Positions 1-5,028 of a stretch of 5,531 nt of DNA are shown in pieces (position 1 is the stretch's first letter; the number at the start of each line of letters is the position of its first letter). The notes beneath the pieces were generated by a model. That model did no database searches and had not been told where the DNA came from. It was given only the letters and a program-made list of their open reading frames with translations. The DNA is from Nitrososphaerota archaeon (GTDB lineage: Archaea > Iainarchaeota > Iainarchaeia > Iainarchaeales > VGJJ01). The position numbers and the translations under genes were made by a program. The stretch covers positions 1 through 5,531 of the forward strand of contig JAGVNS010000098.1 in the NCBI GenBank assembly GCA_020053155.1, given 5' to 3'.

Positions 1-200
1 CCGTGAAGGACGATTTGCAGCGTACAACCCTTCCCGTAAAGTATTTGGAGCGCCTTTCATCGTTGACAGGAACTTCTCTTCCCGAATTGGAGGCAGAGAT
101 TCGGAAGCGCGAGCGTTTCTTGCAAGGATTGGTTGATCGTGGCGTTCATGATATGAAGACCATTTCCCATTTGGCGCAGGATTTTTTGGGGGGAATGTGA
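1..200 (+). CDS. C-terminal end of FlaI/TadA-like type IV pilus assembly ATPase (5' partial)
   Basis: The reading frame is open from the window edge (first full codon at base 3) to TGA at 198-200, giving about 65 residues. The GTG at 3-5 is most likely an internal Val codon, not a start. The visible part is soluble, charged and helical. A segment with EAEIRKRERFLQGLVDRG followed by a short helix resembles the extreme C-terminus of archaeal VirB11/FlaI/TadA-family secretion ATPases, where an R-rich 'ERRxxxLxxMxxxxI' segment is usual. The Walker A and B motifs would lie upstream, outside the window. The identification leans on the downstream neighbours: two T2SSF platform genes almost always follow such an ATPase. 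Its role would be to power pilin polymerisation at the cytoplasmic face of the membrane. The stop overlaps the next start as TGATG, so translational coupling is likely. The family call is inferred, not proven by this fragment. Confidence 0.66.
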   Translation, partial: VKDDLQRTTLPVKYLERLSSLTGTSLPELEAEIRKRERFLQGLVDRGVHDMKTISHLAQDFLGGM

Positions 201-1402
201 TGCCGGATGATTTGAAAGGCATTCGGACGCGCATCGAGGAGAAAAAAGGAAACGCGGATAGGGGTTCCATTCCCACTTCGCGCGAAGCGGTGGCGGATTT
301 GTCGGACAAGGAAATCGAATCCATTGTAGAGCGCATGAAAACGCGCTACCGTTCCCAGGGAATGGAATTCAATGAAGTGGAAGGACAGTTGGGCGAGCTG
401 AAGGACATCATTTCCGGTTCCCAACAAAAAGGAATAGACGTGCACGACATGGACGCCCTGCGCGAGGGAAAAAATTCCTTTGTCCGCGTCTTGGGTCACT
501 TGTACCTTTCCCTGCACGGTCCCTTTGAGCGTTTGGGAAAAATAATCGAGGCGTTTCCCCAGATGCGGACGCTGAATTACTATTTGTACAGCGCCAACAT
601 GCCCTATTCATCCAAGCAGTGGGTGGCCATCCTTTCCGTGGTCTCGGTCATCGTGTTTGTTTTGGTTTTCTCATTTGGGGAATTGGTTTTTTTGGCCCTG
701 CGCATCCTCGCACAGGGGCGTGGGACGGTATTGACGCCCATGGTCGTGACCCTGAGCTACATCCTCCCTTTTTTTGGGGCGTTGTTTTTCTCTCTTGCGT
801 CCATTTTCGTCGGTTTTTTGATTCCCCAGTCGAACGCCCAGAAGAGAGGGGAGCAATGCAGCGGCGAGCTTCCATTTGCCCTGCGTCACATGGCCACGGA
901 ACTGCGCGCCGGTATCGGATTGTATAAGACCATCCAGACCATTGCCAAGGCGGATTATGGGGTGTTGTCGGAGGAGTTTTCACGGACTATTTCAGAAATA
1001 GAGGAGGGGACGGATACCAAGGATGCGCTACGTCATTTTGCCGCGCGTACGCAGTCGCGTCCATTGTCCAATGCGTTGCGTCACATCATCCGCGCCTTGC
1101 GTACGGGCGGCAATTTGTCTGAAATCATGAGTACCATTGCAGGAGATGTGAGTTTTGACCTTCGTATGCGTGTGCGCGATTATTCGGAGCGGCTTAATTT
1201 TTTTGGGGTCATTTTCATTTTTATGGGGATTGTCATGCCCGTTTTCGTGGGAGTCATGGCGGCCATCGCCAACAGCGGGCTCCCGTTGGGAATCAGCCTT
1301 CCCATAACCCCTCCCTTGGTCGCCCTTTTTTATTTTCTTATCATGCCGGCCCTCTTGGGAATGCTGGCCTATTATTTGTATATTTCCCAACCCAGGGTAT
1401 GA
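200..1402 (+). CDS. Type II/IV secretion system platform protein, T2SSF (FlaJ/TadC-like), first of two
   Basis: A 400-residue polytopic membrane protein. Residues 1 to about 135 form a hydrophilic, probably cytoplasmic N-terminal region. Helices follow at about 141-168 and 181-208. A cytoplasmic T2SSF-like segment spans about 223-315, with the start ELPFALRHMATELRAG and the later IIRALRTGGNLSEIM, which matches the typical 'LP..l..la..l.aG' and 'al..G..l...l' pattern of the family. Two more hydrophobic segments lie at about 334-357 and 372-395. Members of this family form the inner-membrane platform that couples the ATPase to pilin extrusion. I chose ATG 200, not GTG 197, because it overlaps the upstream stop as TGATG and sits 6 bases after the GGGGGG run at 188-193. 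The long N-terminal extension distinguishes it from the shorter second copy downstream, so the two may play different roles. The family call is firm; specific partners are inferred. Confidence 0.88.
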   Translation: MPDDLKGIRTRIEEKKGNADRGSIPTSREAVADLSDKEIESIVERMKTRYRSQGMEFNEVEGQLGELKDIISGSQQKGIDVHDMDALREGKNSFVRVLGHLYLSLHGPFERLGKIIEAFPQMRTLNYYLYSANMPYSSKQWVAILSVVSVIVFVLVFSFGELVFLALRILAQGRGTVLTPMVVTLSYILPFFGALFFSLASIFVGFLIPQSNAQKRGEQCSGELPFALRHMATELRAGIGLYKTIQTIAKADYGVLSEEFSRTISEIEEGTDTKDALRHFAARTQSRPLSNALRHIIRALRTGGNLSEIMSTIAGDVSFDLRMRVRDYSERLNFFGVIFIFMGIVMPVFVGVMAAIANSGLPLGISLPITPPLVALFYFLIMPALLGMLAYYLYISQPRV

Positions 1403-1405
1403 GAC

Positions 1406-1412
1406 AGGTGAT
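1406..1412 (+). promoter_or_regulatory. Strong ribosome binding site AGGTGAT for second platform gene
   Basis: AGGTGAT matches the complement of the archaeal 16S rRNA 3' end and lies 5 bases before ATG 1418. It decides the start among three closely spaced ATGs (1411, 1414, 1418). Only the last is in the long frame and at normal spacing. Confidence 0.7.
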
Positions 1413-1417
1413 GATGC

Positions 1418-2344
1418 ATGGACATTTTTGAACGAAAAACCCCGCTTGAAAAATACTCCTATTATATGCAGCAGGCCGGCCTCGACGTTCCCGTATTGTT
1501 GTGGATGGCGGGTTCTTTCCTCGCCGGCATCGCAGTGGGATTATTCCTGTTTTTTGGCACGGCCGTGCTGAAAATAAATGAGCCCTTGCTAGGGGCATTG
1601 GGATTTCTCATCGTGGTGGATTTGATGATTGGCTATCCCTACATGAAAGGGAAGGCGAGGATTGATTCCATTGAGGCGAATCTCCCGGATGCGCTGAAAC
1701 AGATCAGCGACACCCTGAAAACGGGCTCCACGTATGAGTATGCGTTGCGTGAGGTAGCCTCTTCGCAATACGGCCCCCTCACGGAGGAGATGAAAAAGGT
1801 GCTGCGAAAGTTGGAGGAGGGAGAGAATTTTGAGAACTCTTTACTGACTCTTTCGCGCAATGTCGAGTCCCGTCTCGTGAGGAGGGTCATCACCATCATC
1901 ATTGATACGGTGCGTGCCGGAGCGGCGTTGGCCGACATTTTGGATGACATTTCCCAGGATGTGCGCGAGATGAACCGCATTGCGCAGGAACGGAAAACCA
2001 AGACCGTGCTGCAGGTCATTTTCATGGTGGCCGCGGGAGTGTTCGTGGCTCCTTTCATTTTTGGGATGGTGGCCACCATCATCGATTTTTTGATTGGGGC
2101 TTCGGGAAAAACAGGTGCGTTGAGCGGTGCGGGCTTGGTCAAGGTTCAGAATGCGCGCGACCTGATTGTGTTTTCCGTAAAAGGATACATTTTGGTCATT
2201 GTGGTTTCCGCTTCCATCATGATTGGGGTGATGCGCGACGGTCGGGCATCCAAAAGCCTTTTATATATCCCTTTGTTGCTATTGCTTGCTTACGCGGTGT
2301 TCTATATTTCGCAATTTGCGGTGGGAACGCTGGTGGGAACATGA
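1418..2344 (+). CDS. Type II/IV secretion system platform protein, T2SSF (FlaJ/TadC-like), second of two
   Basis: A 308-residue membrane protein. Hydrophobic helices lie at about 26-48 and 57-74. A cytoplasmic T2SSF domain spans about 85-195, beginning LPDALKQISDTLKTG, with the second half of the motif at VRAGAALADILDDIS. Further hydrophobic segments lie at about 197-226, 250-272 and 281-303. The order of a T2SSF core between N- and C-terminal membrane segments is shared with the preceding gene, but the long soluble N-terminal extension is missing. Paired platform proteins occur in Tad systems (TadB/TadC) and in archaeal pilus loci, where two such proteins flank or follow the ATPase. The gene starts 15 bases after its upstream neighbour ends, behind a good ribosome binding site. 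Its TGA overlaps the ATG of the first pilin as ATGA, so subunit and platform synthesis may be coupled. Confidence 0.88.
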   Translation: MDIFERKTPLEKYSYYMQQAGLDVPVLLWMAGSFLAGIAVGLFLFFGTAVLKINEPLLGALGFLIVVDLMIGYPYMKGKARIDSIEANLPDALKQISDTLKTGSTYEYALREVASSQYGPLTEEMKKVLRKLEEGENFENSLLTLSRNVESRLVRRVITIIIDTVRAGAALADILDDISQDVREMNRIAQERKTKTVLQVIFMVAAGVFVAPFIFGMVATIIDFLIGASGKTGALSGAGLVKVQNARDLIVFSVKGYILVIVVSASIMIGVMRDGRASKSLLYIPLLLLLAYAVFYISQFAVGTLVGT

Positions 2345-2514
2345 ATCGGTTGGTCAAAGAGAATCGCGGTCAGGCCGACATCGCCTTATTGCTGGCGGCA
2401 GGTATTGCGATTGTCATTGCCACGATTGCAGGTCTCATCATCAAGCAGGTCTTTGGTGGCTTGCAGCCCACTGCATTGGAGCAGACGAATGCCGTTGTGA
2501 ATACGATTGTATAA
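2341..2514 (+). CDS. Short class III-type prepilin, atypical (pilin 1; lacks Glu+5)
   Basis: A 57-residue protein starting at ATG 2341 (ATGA overlap with the platform gene, GGTGGG ribosome binding site at 2332-2337). The leader is MNRLVKENRG, then Gln11 at the expected +1 position, then a hydrophobic helix to about residue 34. The tail is short and polar and ends at Val57. Predicted cleavage between Gly10 and Gln11 would leave a 47-residue mature pilin that is almost entirely helix. The motif reads Q-A-D-I-A, not the usual Q-x-S-x-E: an acidic residue at +3 and Ala at +5. It aligns without gaps to pilin 2 from NRGQ through the end of the helix, with about 15 of 27 positions identical by eye, so the two look like tandem duplicates. 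The small size makes it easy for gene callers to miss. Pilin identity is well supported by position and leader; its role as major or minor subunit is unknown. Confidence 0.8.
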   Translation: MNRLVKENRGQADIALLLAAGIAIVIATIAGLIIKQVFGGLQPTALEQTNAVVNTIV

Positions 2515-2515
2515 C

Positions 2516-2523
2516 GAGGAGGG
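2516..2523 (+). promoter_or_regulatory. Near-perfect ribosome binding site GAGGAGGG for pilin 2
   Basis: GAGGAGGG lies 5 bases before ATG 2529 and is the strongest Shine-Dalgarno match in the operon. It fixes the start at 2529, although the frame is open further upstream. Its strength suggests pilin 2 is translated at a high level, as expected for a main shaft subunit; that is an inference. Confidence 0.7.
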
Positions 2524-2528
2524 AACAT

Positions 2529-2699
2529 ATGGATAACCGAGGACAAGGAGCATTAGAATACCTGCTGTTGATTGGAGGGGCCGTGCTCATTGCGACGATT
2601 GTGCTGTTGATAATTATTGGTTCAACGGGACAGACGAATACTATCATCAGCGACAACTTGAACACGTTCAAGAACCAAGTGGTCATTAATGGCGCCTAA
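2529..2699 (+). CDS. Short class III signal peptide prepilin, likely major pilin (pilin 2)
   Basis: A 56-residue protein. The leader MDNRG is followed by Q6-G-A-L-E10-Y, the classical class III arrangement (Gln at +1, Glu at +5). An unbroken hydrophobic stretch runs to about residue 31, and a polar tail of about 25 residues contains several Asn and Thr. In archaea this type of leader is cleaved before the Gln by an EppA-type peptidase, and one is encoded two genes downstream. The mature product would be about 51 residues, similar in size to bacterial Flp pilins. The very strong ribosome binding site and short regular sequence make it the best candidate for the main filament subunit, which is inferred. 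The frame is open for 81 codons upstream, but there it overlaps the preceding genes, so ATG 2529 is the start. Confidence 0.87.
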   Translation: MDNRGQGALEYLLLIGGAVLIATIVLLIIIGSTGQTNTIISDNLNTFKNQVVINGA

Positions 2700-2736
2700 T
2701 GAGGGTGTCATTCGTTTTTGAAAAGGCGTGATTCAC

Positions 2737-2910
2737 ATGGAATGCCGTGCACAGGTGGCGTTGGAGTATCTCCTGACCGTTGCGTTCGGGATTGTGCTCT
2801 CCACCGCCGCCGCGCTGCTCGCGTTTCAAGTGGTTGCCATCGCCGATGTGGCGGCGGCAAAAATGGAGCAGTTTCGCCAGGAAACCATTTTGAGTTTTTT
2901 GGGGGAGTAA
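2737..2910 (+). CDS. Short class III signal peptide prepilin with Ala at -1 (pilin 3)
   Basis: A 57-residue protein from ATG 2737. The leader is MECRA, then Q6-V-A-L-E10-Y and a hydrophobic helix to about residue 36. A short amphipathic tail ends FLGE. Cleavage would fall between Ala5 and Gln6, leaving 52 residues. Ala at -1 replaces the Gly of the other four prepilins; prepilin peptidases generally prefer Gly, and some archaeal ones tolerate Ala. An in-frame GTG at 2728 would add MIH, but the purine-rich AAGGCGTGAT at 2722-2731 sits at proper spacing for ATG 2737, so I prefer the ATG. It follows pilin 2 after 37 bases. Its stop codon lies inside the loop of a hairpin that covers the start region of the peptidase gene. 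Confidence 0.84.
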   Translation: MECRAQVALEYLLTVAFGIVLSTAAALLAFQVVAIADVAAAKMEQFRQETILSFLGE

Positions 2911-2917
2911 TCCCCCA
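2900..2917 (+). promoter_or_regulatory. Hairpin with GTAA tetraloop over the peptidase ribosome binding site
   Basis: TGGGGGA (2900-2906) pairs perfectly with TCCCCCA (2911-2917) around a GTAA loop (2907-2910). In RNA this is a 7-bp, GC-rich stem with a GNRA-class tetraloop. The strand GGGGGAG is the only evident ribosome binding site for the peptidase at ATG 2917, and the A of that ATG is the last paired base. The loop holds the TAA stop of pilin 3. The structure should reduce independent initiation on the peptidase gene unless a ribosome finishing pilin 3 opens it. It lacks a following T tract, so it is not a bacterial-style terminator. The pairing is read from the sequence; the regulatory effect is inferred. 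Confidence 0.6.
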
Positions 2918-4047
2918 TGTTCCCCCTGGCTTCTTTTCTTTTATCACTTGTCGGGCTGCTTGTGGCGTCGTACACCGATTTGAGGGACCGGACGATTCCC
3001 AATACCATTCCCCTGTTTCTTGCCCTTGCGGGAATGGGGCTTGCCGCATACGAATCGTGGTCCATGCAGTCCTTTCTTCCTCTCGTATGGGGCGGGGGAG
3101 TGATGCTTTCAACCTATATTGTGGCGTATCTTTTTTGGAAAGCCGGAGCGTGGGCGGGGGGGGACGTTAAACTGTTTACGGGTCTGGCGGCATTGAACCC
3201 TTTCAACCCTTTTTGGATTGCCTCTGCGTTTCCCTTTTCCTTTTTTTTAGTTGGTCGTGAATGGATTGTTCCTTCTTTTCTTCCCGTTTTCATGCTCAAT
3301 CTGTTCATGGTCAGCGTGCTAATGCTCATTCCCTATACCGCTTTGCTTTCCATTCAAGCCCTTTCGCATGTCCCTCTACGCAAGGAGTTCGTTCACATAA
3401 CGGGCGTTTCACTTTTTTCGGCCATTGAGTACGGTCTTCTTTTGGTACTATTCAGTTTTGTTTTCAATTATTTTTCACTCCCTATTTGGGGAAGTGTCAT
3501 TCCTCTCTTATTTGTCTCTTTTTTTCCGGGATGGATTCGAATTATTTTGAGCCTTGTTTCCCTCTTTTTTGTTTTTTTGCAGGCGATTTCATTGAGTTCG
3601 GCCTTACTGGTTTTAGTCCTTTTGATGCCGGTCAATCTTTTGCGCAATTGGTATGGGTTCGCCCAGCGCCACGTCTTGACCAAAACCAAGCGCATTTCCG
3701 ACTTGGTGGATGGGGACATTGCAGGGGAACGTATCGTCAAGCGAGGAGAGAAAGTGGTCCGCGAACCCCCCCTCTCGTTCAAAACGATTATTAAGGCAGG
3801 AATGCAGCGGAATCGTACGATGATTTTGTCGTTATTCCATCCTTCGGGGGAAATTTTGGCGGACCCTCGCCGTGCCGCGGGAGTGTATCCCCATGACATC
3901 GTGCGGTTGAAAGCCGAAGTGAAGGCTGGCCGCTTGTCGGATGAGATAAAAGTCAAGGCGTCTTCTCCTTTTGCTCCCGCTGTTTTGCTTGCGTACGTTT
4001 TTCTCAACGCCGTGGGGGATGGCCCCCTGGCGTGGGTGGGAGGGTAG
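2917..4047 (+). CDS. Archaeal prepilin peptidase, A24 family with long C-terminal domain (EppA-like)
   Basis: A 376-residue polytopic membrane aspartyl protease. The first catalytic Asp is D21 in YTDLRDRTIPN, the usual 'D..xR.IPN' motif. The second is D83 in AGGDVKLF, corresponding to the GxGD motif but with Ala80 at the first Gly position. Several hydrophobic helices follow up to about residue 240. A soluble region of about 100 residues (roughly 250-350) ends with a hydrophobic piece around SPFAPAVLLAYVFLNAVGDGPL. That C-terminal arrangement resembles the archaeal peptidase A24 C-terminal type II region associated with EppA, and is absent from the shorter FlaK/PibD enzymes. Its role would be to cleave class III prepilins before the conserved Gln at the membrane; five candidate substrates surround it. 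ATG 2917 is the only start that keeps D21 in a normal helix. The catalytic GGD codons form part of a G8 run. Confidence in the family is high; the EppA subtype is inferred. Confidence 0.9.
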   Translation: MFPLASFLLSLVGLLVASYTDLRDRTIPNTIPLFLALAGMGLAAYESWSMQSFLPLVWGGGVMLSTYIVAYLFWKAGAWAGGDVKLFTGLAALNPFNPFWIASAFPFSFFLVGREWIVPSFLPVFMLNLFMVSVLMLIPYTALLSIQALSHVPLRKEFVHITGVSLFSAIEYGLLLVLFSFVFNYFSLPIWGSVIPLLFVSFFPGWIRIILSLVSLFFVFLQAISLSSALLVLVLLMPVNLLRNWYGFAQRHVLTKTKRISDLVDGDIAGERIVKRGEKVVREPPLSFKTIIKAGMQRNRTMILSLFHPSGEILADPRRAAGVYPHDIVRLKAEVKAGRLSDEIKVKASSPFAPAVLLAYVFLNAVGDGPLAWVGG

Positions 4048-4051
4048 ATTC

Positions 4052-4594
4052 ATGTTTCAAAAAGGGCAGGCGAGCATCGAATTCGTGTTGGTATTGGTGT
4101 TCATGCTCGTGCTGATTACGGGAATCATCGTCCCCCTGAGTCAGCGTATCCAATTTTCCCTCGATGATGTGGGTCGTGCGGCAGCAGTCTCGGAAGGGGT
4201 CAAGCAATTGGAGTCCACTTTTGGCCTGATGACGGGGATGAATGGAGATGGAAAACAACAACTAAGCGTGTTTCTCCCCAAAGGGTCTGTTTTGCTCTGC
4301 GACCCGGCAGGGGATGATTTGAACATTACCCTTCCCCTTCACTTTTCAGTGTTCAATTCCGATGGAAGCATCCCTCCTTCCTGCATCCAAAATGCCATTT
4401 CGACCCCTTTTGCTATGGAATGCCAAAAAAAGGTGGTCATTCCCCCTTCCTCCGATTTGCATTGCGGCGGGAGCAGTACCGAGTCGTTCGTTATTGAGAC
4501 GGGAGCAGCCGGTTTTGCCCAGTCTTTTTGGGTGGGGGTGGATTATCTTTCGGGTCCTTCCCCCTTGTACACTATTGACGTGAATGCGGGCTGA
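4052..4594 (+). CDS. Class III signal peptide minor pilin with four cysteines (pilin 4)
   Basis: A 180-residue protein. The leader MFQKG precedes Q6-A-S-I-E10-F, a textbook class III motif, and a hydrophobic helix to about residue 30. The remaining 150 residues are polar and probably form a globular, beta-rich head. Four Cys residues (83, 111, 124, 138) all lie in this outer part, and there is one N-glycosylation sequon (N91-I-T). After cleavage at Gly5/Gln6 the mature protein would be about 175 residues, over three times the size of pilins 1-3, so it is more likely a minor or tip subunit than the shaft. The frame is open upstream, but ATG 4052 follows the peptidase stop by 4 bases, behind GGTGGGAGGG at 4035-4044, and gives the correct leader. 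I do not recognise a head-domain family; binding or assembly-priming roles are guesses. Confidence 0.84.
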   Translation: MFQKGQASIEFVLVLVFMLVLITGIIVPLSQRIQFSLDDVGRAAAVSEGVKQLESTFGLMTGMNGDGKQQLSVFLPKGSVLLCDPAGDDLNITLPLHFSVFNSDGSIPPSCIQNAISTPFAMECQKKVVIPPSSDLHCGGSSTESFVIETGAAGFAQSFWVGVDYLSGPSPLYTIDVNAG

Positions 4595-4599
4595 AACGT

Positions 4600-4989
4600 A
4601 TGGATTCGCACGGCCAAACCAGTTTGGAAATCCTCATGATTATAGGGTTTACCCTCATTTTGGGCCTGATGATAGGGATTCCTTTCCTTGAGAACCAGAC
4701 CCGGACCAATGCGGCCATCCAAACAAAGTTGTCCGTCCTTCCTTTTGTGGAGAAAAACACTCATCTGGTGAAAATCGCTTCCATTACCGCGTCCGTTTCT
4801 CCTTCTCCTCCCAAAATTTTGTCGGTTGCGGTGCGCACAAAAGGTGCTTTAGATTCATCCATTGGCCAAGAACTGGACGATGGAGCGTGTGCGTCCATTT
4901 GCTCCCAAATCGACCCTGGCGGGTATTTTGGTGGGGTTTCATTCGTTTGGGACCACAATTCAACCAATGAGTGTTCGGCATCCTGCTGA
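4600..4989 (+). CDS. Class III signal peptide minor pilin with twin CX3C motif (pilin 5)
   Basis: A 129-residue protein. The leader MDSHG precedes Q6-T-S-L-E10-I and a hydrophobic helix to about residue 30. Predicted cleavage at Gly5/Gln6 leaves 124 residues. The C-terminal third carries two CX3C pairs, C97/C101 and C125/C129, and the last Cys is the final residue of the protein. Between them lies a Gly- and aromatic-rich stretch around PGGYFGGVSFVWD. Sequons occur at N32-Q-T and N120-S-T. The gene starts 5 bases after pilin 4 ends; only a weak GCGGG precedes it, so it may depend on coupling. It is the last gene of the pilus operon and is followed directly by a T8 tract. The pilin assignment is solid. 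The Cys pairs could form disulfides outside the cell or bind a metal; this is not decided by sequence. Confidence 0.84.
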   Translation: MDSHGQTSLEILMIIGFTLILGLMIGIPFLENQTRTNAAIQTKLSVLPFVEKNTHLVKIASITASVSPSPPKILSVAVRTKGALDSSIGQELDDGACASICSQIDPGGYFGGVSFVWDHNSTNECSASC

Positions 4990-4997
4990 TTTTTTTT
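4990..4997 (+). terminator. Probable archaeal oligo-T terminator after the pilus operon
   Basis: Eight T residues begin immediately after the TGA of pilin 5, and a T5 run follows at 5004-5008. Archaeal RNA polymerase often stops at U-rich tracts without needing a hairpin, and none is evident here. The position between the last pilin and a gene lacking a ribosome binding site fits an operon end. Confidence 0.5.
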
Positions 4998-5002
4998 CCC
5001 TA

Positions 5003-5028
5003 GTTTTTAATTCGTTTGGGTATACCCA
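5003..5028 (+). promoter_or_regulatory. Possible promoter with 12-bp palindrome upstream of the OB-fold-like gene
   Basis: The 49-base gap between pilin 5 and ATG 5039 holds an A/T-rich stretch, GTTTTTAAT (about 5003-5010), that could act as a weak TATA element. It is followed by the perfect palindrome TGGGTATACCCA at 5017-5028. A TATA element there would place transcription start roughly 25 bases downstream, at or just before ATG 5039, giving a nearly leaderless mRNA. This agrees with the lack of any purine-rich ribosome binding site before that ATG. The palindrome would then lie between the TATA box and the start site, a usual place for a repressor operator. All function is inferred. Confidence 0.35.

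Noticed and set aside
197..199. GTG 197 as the start of the first platform gene
   Set aside because: It lies one codon before ATG 200 in the same frame. The ATG has better spacing from the G run and forms the usual TGATG coupling with the ATPase stop.
1411..1431. Tiny ATG-ATG frame of 6 codons overlapping the start of the second platform gene
   Set aside because: The ribosome binding site overlaps its first ATG, so spacing is wrong, and the product would be only six residues. It is probably a chance reading of GATGATG.
1473..1482. Palindrome AGGCCGGCCT
   Set aside because: It lies inside the coding sequence for ordinary residues (Gln-Ala-Gly-Leu region) and shows no regulatory context; most likely chance.
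1639..2142. Long reverse-strand open frame (167 codons) opposite the second platform gene
   Set aside because: The + strand frame has clear T2SSF motifs, a ribosome binding site and operon spacing. The reverse product is low-complexity, rich in Ser/Thr/Met/Lys with no recognisable domain, as expected for an antisense shadow.
2900..2917. Hairpin read as a Rho-independent type terminator
   Set aside because: No T tract follows on the + strand, and the T run lies before the stem. Transcription must continue into the peptidase gene, so a translational role is more likely.
2718..3170. 150-codon + strand frame spanning pilin 3 and the start of the peptidase
   Set aside because: Its product is rich in Cys, Arg and Gly without a pattern, while the other two frames give a proper prepilin and an A24 catalytic motif across the same bases.
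3468..4007. 179-codon reverse-strand open frame opposite the peptidase
   Set aside because: The product is Lys/Arg/Thr-rich with no domain, the usual mirror of a hydrophobic membrane gene. The + strand has catalytic residues and the archaeal C-terminal region.
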